A program made the translations under genes and the position numbers. Under the pieces are notes generated by a model. It ran no database searches. It was not told where the DNA came from and saw nothing but the letters and a program-made list of their open reading frames with translations. From Bacteroidales bacterium (GTDB lineage: Bacteria; Bacteroidota; Bacteroidia; Bacteroidales; Tenuifilaceae): 5,569 nucleotides of DNA. How positions within the stretch are numbered: the stretch's first letter is position 1; the number at the start of each line of letters is the position of its first letter. Below are positions 1 to 5,569 of this stretch, one piece after another. Location of the stretch: contig WBUV01000239.1 in NCBI GenBank assembly GCA_008933525.1, positions 1 through 5,569 of the forward strand. Direction: 5' to 3'.

Positions 1-1426
1 GTGTAAATGTATGGCGCCAATTTATTGAAGCCCCAAGGTTTGAGTAGGAGTTAGTACTAATGGTTGAAAACTTGAAATAGTCGTTACTTTGATAGTAAAA
101 TAATCCAAGTTGATTGTTCTTGTTAATATCCCTATTATATAATGCGGATATATCATAAAAATTTGAATTACTATTTCTGATAGTAGGCTCGTTTATTTTT
201 GCCAAAATCCAATCGGAGTATGACGATCGAGCGCTTAAAAGTATTGTGCTGGTGTCTTTTTTTATGGGTCCTTCAACTGTTAGGTTGGCCGTAATGGGGT
301 TAATGCCTCCTCGTGCTGTGAAGTTCTTTCTATTTCCTTGCTTGGTAATTACATTAAAAATTGACGATAGCCGGCCTCCGTACTGTGCAGGGATATAACC
401 TTTATAGATTGAGAAATCCTTAATAATATCGGAGTTAAAAGCAGGGAAAAACCCGAATACGTGAAAAGTGTTATATATTGGAACTTTGTTGATATAGAAT
501 AAGTTTTGGTCGCTACCACCACCTCTTACATTTAAGCCCGCTGATCCTTCGCCAACGCTAACAATACCCGGCAAAGTTTCCGAAACCTTAATAATGTCTC
601 TTTCGCCCATCATCATTGGAATTTCTTTGATGTTTTTGGGCGTTATTTTTTCCATGCCAGGGCTTTTGGTGGTAATGTTTGTTTTGCGATCGGCTTTTAC
701 GGTAACTTCTTGAATCGATATTACCGCTTTTTCCAGTTGTGTCTCAAATTCTCCATCGGACAGTATCTCGAAAAGGAATTTCTTTGTACTATATCCCAAA
801 CAATCGAACCGGACATTGTATTTTCCAGAATTTACAGCAATGTTTAAAATTCCATTCTCGTTGGTTACGCCTCCTAACCCTAGCTCCTCAATGTTTATGG
901 TGGCTCCAATAATTGGCTCTCCTGTTTCTTTGTCGGTTATTTTACCTTTAATTTTTGTTTTTACTACTTTATTCCCATTCTGATTTTTCCCAATTGTAAT
1001 TTGCTCAATTACATCAGGTTTTCTGCCTACAAGGTATCTTTTTTCTATTTCGGTAATTTCTTCCGTAATGCTTTTGACGGTGTCATTATTTTTCGCGTCA
1101 ACGTATGGTGGAAGTTCCGAAATTAGCATCTTGCTTTTAGCGATGATTAAATTGTTGTGCCAGACTTGAACTTTGAAATCTGTTTCTTTAAGTACGAAAG
1201 CCAACGCGTCGTAAACCGAAATACTATCAGTGTTAATCGAAACTCTTAATTCGCTGAGAGATGGGTCGGAGTAAAATATTTTTACGTTAGTTTTGGAATG
1301 AATGTATTCAGTGAATTCAACAAAATTATTATTGTTGAAATGGAGTGCAATAATTATTTTATTCGGGTTACCTAGGCTTATCTTAACTATAAGAATAAAG
1401 GAAAGGATAGTTATTATATTTTTCAC
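1..1426 (-). CDS. TonB-dependent receptor with STN-like and carboxypeptidase-regulatory-like N-terminal domains (C-terminus beyond left edge)
   Basis: The minus strand is open from a GTG at 1426-1424 to the window edge, giving 475 codons plus one base. Residues 1-19 form a signal peptide (KNIITILSFILIVKISLG). Residues 24-97 look like an STN/secretin-TonB short domain (IIIALHFNNNNFVEF...DALAFVLKETDFKVQV...NLIIAK). After a charged linker, 158-232 are a carboxypeptidase-regulatory-like beta-sandwich (GKITDKETGEPIIGATI...GYSTKKF). Residues 240-365 are the plug, with LPGIVSVGEGSAGLNVRGGG, the VPIYNTFHVFGFFPAFN stretch and IYKGYIPAQYGGRLSS. The first barrel strands follow, with most of the barrel missing. 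Known for the class: TonB-energised import across the outer membrane, with STN domains often contacting a FecR-type anti-sigma factor. No sigma or FecR gene is visible here. GTG is the only canonical start, because an in-frame TAA lies five codons upstream (1441-1439). No Shine-Dalgarno is seen, so translation is probably coupled to the upstream gene. The ligand is unknown. Confidence 0.93.
   Translation of the reverse strand, partial: MKNIITILSFILIVKISLGNPNKIIIALHFNNNNFVEFTEYIHSKTNVKIFYSDPSLSELRVSINTDSISVYDALAFVLKETDFKVQVWHNNLIIAKSKMLISELPPYVDAKNNDTVKSITEEITEIEKRYLVGRKPDVIEQITIGKNQNGNKVVKTKIKGKITDKETGEPIIGATINIEELGLGGVTNENGILNIAVNSGKYNVRFDCLGYSTKKFLFEILSDGEFETQLEKAVISIQEVTVKADRKTNITTKSPGMEKITPKNIKEIPMMMGERDIIKVSETLPGIVSVGEGSAGLNVRGGGSDQNLFYINKVPIYNTFHVFGFFPAFNSDIIKDFSIYKGYIPAQYGGRLSSIFNVITKQGNRKNFTARGGINPITANLTVEGPIKKDTSTILLSARSSYSDWILAKINEPTIRNSNSNFYDISALYNRDINKNNQLGLFYYQSNDYFKFSTISTNSYSNLGASINWRHTFT
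1423..1426 (-). promoter_or_regulatory. GTGA stop/start overlap (translational coupling site)
   Basis: On the minus strand the sequence AAGTGAAAA contains the TGA stop of the 240-residue gene and, overlapping it by two bases, the GTG start of the receptor. No Shine-Dalgarno-like sequence precedes the GTG. The layout implies that terminating ribosomes re-initiate on the receptor, which would tie the amounts of the two proteins together. The overlap is seen directly; the coupling is inferred. Confidence 0.7.
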
Positions 1427-2145
1427 TTGGAGATAAGGTTATTACAGTAATTTATTAAATGTCTAAGGGATTCATTTGACGCATGTGCCACATTTATTTT
1501 GTGTTGACGTAGGTATGTTTTAATGTTGGTCTGCAAATTAGGATCAAATGCTTTAATGAATGTCCTATTATTTTTGTACTTGTGTATTTTTCCATCAACT
1601 TTCACGAACGATTCGCGTAAAGGGTCGGTGAAAAAGTATGGCGAGGATGCCTGAAGTGTATTCAGTTTATACTCTTTGCTCCAGAGGTAAAGTATTTTAA
1701 ATTCTCCATCGCCAATTTCTTCGAAAATTCTATTTTGATAATTGTCAAAGGAAAATATTGTAAAATTATTCTCGCCCATGCTAAATCCGTCAATCCAAGC
1801 ATTTGAAAGTTCAACAGTGTTAGTCGATCCAAATTGGTTGCTATACATTAAATAAATACACTGATTGTATACGTTGTAGTTTAAAAGGCAGTTTGAAAAA
1901 TTAGTATTCTTAATTGAAATCGATCCTTTTGAGTAATCCTTTGAGTATAAAAATGGGTGACCCTCGGCTCTATAGTAGTTGACCTTATTCCCAATACCAT
2001 TTACTAAATTCGGATTTGCACCATAAATTGAGTCAAAAATTGCAGAGGATTGTATTTCAGGATTTACTGAAATTTTACTTTGACTAAATACACTGTAGGG
2101 TAATATTAGGGCTGCGATAATTGTAAAAACGGTATTCTTTTTCAT
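1423..2145 (-). CDS. Exported protein of unknown function, coupled to the downstream TonB receptor
   Basis: A 240-residue protein with a clear signal peptide (MKKNTVFTIIAALILPYSVFSQ, probable cleavage after residue 22). No lipobox cysteine is visible, so it is probably periplasmic or surface-released. The middle (about 45-160) is rich in short beta-like segments (GSISIKNTNFSNCLLNYNVYNQCIYLMY, VELSNAWIDGFSM, FEEIGDGEFKILYLWSKEYKL). About 165-195 reads YFFTDPLRESFVKVDGKIHKYKN, and the C-terminus (195-240) is a helical, basic tail (FIKAFDP...IKTYLRQHKINVA...ESLRHLINYCNNLI). From memory, this architecture resembles a family of uncharacterised Bacteroidota secreted proteins that sit beside STN/CarboxypepD-type TonB receptors. 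That is recognition by eye and not a search result. Its stop TGA (1425-1423) overlaps the receptor's GTG. An AAGG at 2158-2155 lies nine bases before the ATG and could serve as a ribosome binding site. It is the first gene of the leftward operon. The function is not known. Confidence 0.85.
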   Translation of the reverse strand: MKKNTVFTIIAALILPYSVFSQSKISVNPEIQSSAIFDSIYGANPNLVNGIGNKVNYYRAEGHPFLYSKDYSKGSISIKNTNFSNCLLNYNVYNQCIYLMYSNQFGSTNTVELSNAWIDGFSMGENNFTIFSFDNYQNRIFEEIGDGEFKILYLWSKEYKLNTLQASSPYFFTDPLRESFVKVDGKIHKYKNNRTFIKAFDPNLQTNIKTYLRQHKINVAHASNESLRHLINYCNNLISK

Positions 2146-2177
2146 AAAACAGAGCCTTGGTATTTAAAATTTGCAAG

Positions 2178-2185
2178 TAAAGATA
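2178..2185 (-). promoter_or_regulatory. Possible -7 element for the leftward operon
   Basis: On the minus strand TATCTTTA matches seven of eight positions of the Bacteroidota -7 pattern TAnnTTTG and would give a leader of about 25 bases before the ATG at 2145. No TTTG is found at the right distance upstream: the nearest, at 2200-2197, is only 11 bases away. The assignment is therefore weak. Confidence 0.22.
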
Positions 2186-2335
2186 TTTATTTCGAGCAAA
2201 CTATTTTCATTGTGGACTAAGAATGATTTGTAAAAGTTAGACAATTAAAATCTGGATGAGCTTAATAAGTTTGTTTTAAAATCCTTAAAAAAGTTTCTAT
2301 TATAATTATGCTCTTCATCTATTGTCCTGTAAGTT

Positions 2336-2362
2336 AATTCTAGTCTTATTAACATTAGAATT
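2336..2362. repeat. Short inverted repeat AATTCTA-13-TAGAATT
   Basis: Perfect 7-base arms at 2336-2342 and 2356-2362 surround a 13-base spacer. The arm centres are 20 bases apart, about two helical turns, as in many sites bound by dimeric regulators. The arms are short and AT-rich, so a chance match in this background is quite possible. Confidence 0.3.
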
Positions 2363-2389
2363 TGCCACAAAGCAAGTTTTTAAAATAAC

Positions 2390-2556
2390 AGAGTTACCAT
2401 GCTTGTTGGCATTTGCTCCGCTTTTTATCAGGCTCAATTTTTATACTCACGATTAATGATAACTCTTAGTAAATCAGTTTTTTTGGTTATTTTGATCGAC
2501 TGTAAGTTGCATGCATTTTAATATAATGTCAATAACTTAATTTGACTCAAGAGTTA
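2390..2556. repeat. Three copies of heptamer AGAGTTA upstream of the susC-like gene
   Basis: AGAGTTA occurs on the plus strand at 2390-2396 and 2550-2556 and on the minus strand at 2466-2460 (TAACTCT on the plus strand). The last two copies extend to AAGAGTTA. All three lie in the half of the intergenic region next to the susC-like gene, and the third falls inside its candidate promoter. The repetition is seen directly; a role as binding sites is inferred. Confidence 0.35.
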
Positions 2557-2558
2557 AA
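2541..2558. promoter_or_regulatory. Candidate operator dyad TTTGACTCAAGAGTTAAA
   Basis: This 18-base dyad has 8-base arms with one mismatch (G2544 opposite T2555) around a 2-base centre. It covers the -33 TTTG of the candidate promoter and contains one AGAGTTA copy. A protein bound here would be placed to block or recruit RNA polymerase. The symmetry is visible; its use as an operator is inferred. Confidence 0.3.
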
Positions 2559-2571
2559 ATGTTATAATTTG
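2541..2571 (+). promoter_or_regulatory. Candidate promoter of the susC-like gene (TTTG ... TATAATTTG)
   Basis: TTTG at 2541-2544 is followed, after 18 bases, by TATAATTTG at 2563-2571. This resembles the Bacteroidota housekeeping promoter (TTTG, about 19 bases, TAnnTTTG), except that the -7 box has one extra base between TA and TTTG. Transcription would start near 2577-2580, leaving a leader of about 35 bases. The leader is A/T-rich with no Shine-Dalgarno, as is common in this phylum. Confidence 0.5.
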
Positions 2572-2613
2572 TAACCGTATTTAAAACCAAACCAAATCTA
2601 AACTTTTTTATTT

Positions 2614-5550
2614 ATGAGAAAATTGTTTTTGTTTCTCACGCTTTTCTTTGTGTTGATATACGCTCAATTAACCGCTCAAAACATTAAAATTTCAGGTGTT
2701 GTTAGTGCTTCGGATGGAAATCAACCTTTACAAGGTGTTTCAATTATTGTAGTGGGGTCTGCTGCAGGTACAGTTACTAATACTGAGGGTAAATACGAAA
2801 TTAGCGTTTCGCCATTGGCTAAGCAGCTGAGATTTAGTTTTATTGGTTATAAAACTGTAGAAATCGATATTAATAATCGAAGTAAAATTGATGTAATCCT
2901 TGAGTTGGAATCCATCGATGTTAAGGCTGTTACGGTTACTGCATTGGGTATCCTTAAAGCCGACAAGGCCACAGGTTATGCAATTCAGAGTGTTAGCGGT
3001 GAGGATATATCTAAATCCCGTGAGTCAAATATTGTAAATTCACTTCAGGGAAGAATCTCAGGTGCAGTAATTACCAATACTTCTGGTGCTGTTGGTGCTT
3101 CATCAAGAATTGTACTTCGTGGTGCTAATTCATTGAGTTCCGATAATCAACCGCTTTTTGTTGTTGACAACGTAATTCTAAATAATTCCAACTTCGGAAA
3201 TACTTATACCGAAGGGGTTAACCGTGGTAGCGGTATTTCCGATATCAACCCTAACGATGTTGAGAGTGTTACTGTGCTTAAAGGACCTAACGCAGCAGCA
3301 TTGTATGGCTCTAGGGCTGCGAATGGCGTTGTAATTATTAAAACTAAATCGGCCGACAAGGATCGTCGGTTTGGCTTCTCGTTCAATAGTACATCAAGTA
3401 TTGAAACTCCTTTACGGTTGCCAAGTTTTCAGAATAAGTATGGACAAGGAACCGGGGGCGTATTTGAGTTTTACGATGGTTTGGGTGGAGGTAGTAACGA
3501 TAATGTTGATGAGAGTTGGGGCCCAAGGCTCGATATTGGATTACAAATTCCCCAATGGAACTCTCCAATTATTAATGGTGTTCGCCAGCCAACTCCCTGG
3601 GTTTCGTACCCAAGTAATGTTGCCGATTTTTTTGAGTTTGGTAAAACTTTAACCAACAATGTGGCTGTTGAGGGCAGTGGCGACGATTATGCTGTGCGCT
3701 TTTCGTACACAAATACATCGCAAACAGGGATGGTTCCCAATACTGATATTACAAGGAACAATTTTCAGATTAATGCGATTGCTTCGCCATACAGCAATTT
3801 GGCCATAAATGTTACAGGAAACTACATGAATACCAAAAGTGAAAACATGCCTGTATACGGATATAGTGCTCAAAACGTAATGCAGCAATTTATGTGGTTT
3901 GGCAGGCAGGTCGATGTGGTCGATCTTAAGCAGTATCGTAATCCTGATGGAACCCTTAGGAATTGGAACTACAACTATCACAATAATCCATACTTCACGC
4001 TATACGAAAACCTTAATGGTGTAGAACGAGATAGGCTGTTAGGACAAACTTCTGCAACGTTAAAACTAGCAGATTGGATTAGTTTTAAAACTGGTGCGGG
4101 TATCGATTACTATACAAACTATAACACAGCCCGTTCGGCTTTTGGCGATATTGAAAGTCCTCACGGATATTACGGTGAATCGAAAAGAACCTTTAGGGAG
4201 GTAAATGTTGACTTTCTTTTCCAGATAAATAAGCGTTTTTCTGAAAAACTTGGATTTTCCATTAACCTAGGAGGTAATAGGATGGATCAGTACGTACAAA
4301 CGTACAGTGCGGCTGCTAATGAGTTGGCTGTTGAGGGTGTTTATACTCTTAGCAATTCAAGAACAAATGTACTTCCTGTTAATTTTATGTCAACTAAACG
4401 AATTAACAGTTTGTTTTTTAATGGGCAGTTTGAATGGAAAAATGCACTATTTGTTGATTTTACAGGCCGTAACGATTGGTCTAGCACTTTGCCTCAAACA
4501 GGAAATTCGTTTTTCTACCCTTCTGTGAATATTTCAGCGATTTTGTCCGACCTTTTCCAAATTCAATCCAGAAGGTTGAGTTATGCTAAAGTTCGATTAG
4601 GATGGGCTCAGGTTGGTTCCGATACCGATCCCTATCAACTTAAACCTGTGTATCGATTTGGGCAAGGATGGAATGCATCTACTCGCTTACCAAGCATTTA
4701 TATACCTAACGACTATCCAAATAAAAGTATTAAACCTCAAAAAACCGAATCGTTCGAAGTTGGAACCGATTTTAGGTTTTTTACCAATAGGCTTAGCTTG
4801 GATATTACATACTATAACCAAAAGTCCTACAACCAAATTATAAGGGTGCCCATAACAGCCACAACAGGGTATACTTCGGTTATTGTTAATGCAGGACAAA
4901 TCGACAATAGTGGCGTTGAATTAATTATTGGTGCAACTCCAATTAAGAAAAGGCGTGGATTAGAATGGAATATTCTCGTGAATTTTGCCAAGAACAACAA
5001 CGTAGTACGGAGCCTATACAAAAATATAGATAATTACGAATTAGGTTCTTATTGGGATTTAAAGGTTCTGGCTATTCCTAATCAGTCCTTTGGTGCCTTT
5101 TATGGATATGATTTTGCCCGCAATGACGATGGCTCAATTATTCATATCGATGGTTTACCAGTTCAGGGCGATTTAAAGGTTTTAGGCAACTATACTCCCG
5201 ATTGGATTTGTGGGGTTAATAATGAGTTTAAGTACAAAAAGCTCAGTTTTAGTTTCCTTGTCGATTCTCGTTTTGGAGGCGATATTTATTCCATGACAAC
5301 TACGTGGGGACGTTACTCAGGAGTGCTCGAAGAGACTTTAATTGGCCGCGAGGGCGGAATTATTGGAAAAGGTGTTAAGCCAGGCTCCAATGGCGTTTGG
5401 GTTGAAAATGATATTGTTGTATCGGCCGAAGAGTACAATAAAGCAGCGTACATAAGCAATGTTGCGTATTCAAGTATTTTCGATGCTAGTTTCATTAAAC
5501 TTCGCGAAGTACGAGTAGGATTTACTATTCCCAGCATCGAAAATACTTGA
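2614..5550 (+). CDS. SusC/RagA-family TonB-linked outer membrane protein (true C-terminus missing)
   Basis: TonB-energised outer-membrane porin that, with a SusD-like lipoprotein lid, imports oligosaccharides, peptides or other nutrients. A signal peptide covers residues 1-22 (MRKLFLFLTLFFVLIYAQLTAQ). A carboxypeptidase-regulatory-like domain follows at about 24-100 (ISGVVSASDGNQPLQGVSI...SFIGYKTVEI). The linker TVTALGILKADKATGYAIQ is typical of the family. The plug (about 128-246) holds LRGANSLSSDNQPLFVVDN and the SusC signature SVTVLKGPNAAALYGSRAAN (218-237) followed by GVVIIKTK. The barrel runs from about 250 and reaches the late motif SFIKLREVRVGFTIP. VDN replaces the usual VDG. No STN domain is present. 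The in-frame stop (5548-5550) lies inside a reverse-complement copy of 5451-5487, so the last four residues or so are not trustworthy and several terminal barrel strands are absent; genuine coding is supported only to about 5532. ATG 2614 is chosen because it directly begins the signal peptide. SusD would be expected next but lies outside the window. The substrate cannot be read from the sequence. Confidence 0.95.
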   Translation: MRKLFLFLTLFFVLIYAQLTAQNIKISGVVSASDGNQPLQGVSIIVVGSAAGTVTNTEGKYEISVSPLAKQLRFSFIGYKTVEIDINNRSKIDVILELESIDVKAVTVTALGILKADKATGYAIQSVSGEDISKSRESNIVNSLQGRISGAVITNTSGAVGASSRIVLRGANSLSSDNQPLFVVDNVILNNSNFGNTYTEGVNRGSGISDINPNDVESVTVLKGPNAAALYGSRAANGVVIIKTKSADKDRRFGFSFNSTSSIETPLRLPSFQNKYGQGTGGVFEFYDGLGGGSNDNVDESWGPRLDIGLQIPQWNSPIINGVRQPTPWVSYPSNVADFFEFGKTLTNNVAVEGSGDDYAVRFSYTNTSQTGMVPNTDITRNNFQINAIASPYSNLAINVTGNYMNTKSENMPVYGYSAQNVMQQFMWFGRQVDVVDLKQYRNPDGTLRNWNYNYHNNPYFTLYENLNGVERDRLLGQTSATLKLADWISFKTGAGIDYYTNYNTARSAFGDIESPHGYYGESKRTFREVNVDFLFQINKRFSEKLGFSINLGGNRMDQYVQTYSAAANELAVEGVYTLSNSRTNVLPVNFMSTKRINSLFFNGQFEWKNALFVDFTGRNDWSSTLPQTGNSFFYPSVNISAILSDLFQIQSRRLSYAKVRLGWAQVGSDTDPYQLKPVYRFGQGWNASTRLPSIYIPNDYPNKSIKPQKTESFEVGTDFRFFTNRLSLDITYYNQKSYNQIIRVPITATTGYTSVIVNAGQIDNSGVELIIGATPIKKRRGLEWNILVNFAKNNNVVRSLYKNIDNYELGSYWDLKVLAIPNQSFGAFYGYDFARNDDGSIIHIDGLPVQGDLKVLGNYTPDWICGVNNEFKYKKLSFSFLVDSRFGGDIYSMTTTWGRYSGVLEETLIGREGGIIGKGVKPGSNGVWVENDIVVSAEEYNKAAYISNVAYSSIFDASFIKLREVRVGFTIPSIENT

Positions 5551-5569
5551 ATACGCAACATTGCTTATG
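5451..5569. repeat. 37-base perfect inverted repeat at the window end (probable fold-back chimera)
   Basis: Arm 1 is 5451-5487 (beginning CATAAGCAATGTTGCG) and arm 2 is 5533-5569 (ending CAACATTGCTTATG). The arms match over all 37 positions, with a 45-base spacer, and the match ends exactly at the last base of the window. Arm 1 is ordinary susC-like coding sequence (around ISNVAYSSIFDA). Arm 2 breaks the frame and supplies the TGA stop. This pattern fits an amplification or assembly fold-back better than a natural hairpin or terminator, because there is no T-tract and the arm lies within a conserved coding region. Confidence 0.9.

Larger units (their letters stand above)
2146..2613. other. 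468-base divergent intergenic region, no gene
   Basis: This AT-rich stretch lies between the start codons of the leftward operon and the susC-like gene. It should hold the promoters of both units. No convincing open frame, tRNA or strong rho-independent terminator was found on either strand. It contains a good promoter candidate for the susC-like gene near its right end, a weak -7-like word for the leftward operon, three copies of the heptamer AGAGTTA, and a small 7-base dyad. Much of the centre (about 2230-2380) has no feature I can name. Confidence 0.75.

Noticed and set aside
2362..2411. Possible stem between TGCCA...CAAG (about 2363-2376) and CTTG...TGGCA (2402-2411)
   Set aside because: The pairing needs an asymmetric bulge of about five bases and a 25-base loop, and no T-tract follows, so it does not support a terminator or an RNA element.
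2508..2515. Palindrome TGCATGCA
   Set aside because: Eight-base palindromes are common by chance, and this one is neither repeated nor placed on a promoter element.
2146..2613. tRNA, small RNA, riboswitch or remnant gene in the intergenic region
   Set aside because: No cloverleaf-like arms, conserved riboswitch core or sustained reading frame could be recognised on either strand.
3649..3981. 110-codon open frame on the minus strand inside the SusC-like gene
   Set aside because: It lies entirely opposite a well-supported coding region, and its translation shows no domain, signal peptide or promoter. The same holds for the other short frames within 3204-5561.
4307..4528. Short plus-strand frame with a hydrophobic translation
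   Set aside because: It is an out-of-frame reading of barrel codons in the SusC-like gene; the hydrophobicity comes from the shifted frame.
5451..5569. Rho-independent terminator or natural hairpin at the end of the SusC-like gene
   Set aside because: The stem lies within conserved coding sequence, is not GC-rich, has a 45-base loop and no following T-tract, and stops exactly at the window end. A fold-back copy explains it better.

Overview
The window looks like Bacteroidota (Bacteroidetes) DNA. It is AT-rich, two of its three genes encode TonB-dependent outer-membrane receptors of types typical of that phylum, strong Shine-Dalgarno sequences are mostly absent, and the best promoter candidate resembles the Bacteroidota -33 TTTG / -7 TAnnTTTG pattern. 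The exact genus cannot be read from the sequence. All family assignments come from reading the translations and no database search was run.

Layout. On the minus strand a two-gene operon reads leftwards from 2145. The first gene encodes a 240-residue exported protein of unknown function. The second starts on a GTG that overlaps the first gene's TGA stop (GTGA) and encodes a TonB-dependent receptor with an STN-like N-terminal domain, a carboxypeptidase-regulatory-like domain and a plug. It runs off the left edge after 475 codons, so most of its barrel is outside the window. A 468-base non-coding divergent region (2146-2613) separates this operon from a plus-strand SusC/RagA-family TonB-linked receptor starting at 2614, which fills the rest of the window.

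The right edge is abnormal. The last 37 bases (5533-5569) are the exact reverse complement of 5451-5487, separated from it by 45 bases. The stop codon that ends the SusC-like frame (TGA 5548-5550) lies inside this copied arm, and the frame ends just after the family's late 'FIKLREVRVGFTIP' motif, before the final barrel strands. The simplest reading is a fold-back chimera at a contig end, so the true C-terminus is missing and the last residues (about IENT) are not genuine. A SusD-like lipoprotein would be expected downstream but is not in the window.

Functionally the region is about energised import (and possibly sensing) at the outer membrane. The SusC-like porin would import oligosaccharides, peptides or similar nutrients with a SusD-like lid. 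The STN-type receptor may import or sense an unknown ligand together with its coupled exported partner. Whether the two units are co-regulated is unknown. The shared intergenic region carries a repeated AGAGTTA word and a dyad on the -33 box of the susC-like promoter, which are candidate regulator sites. No RNA gene, CRISPR array, insertion sequence or transposase was seen.
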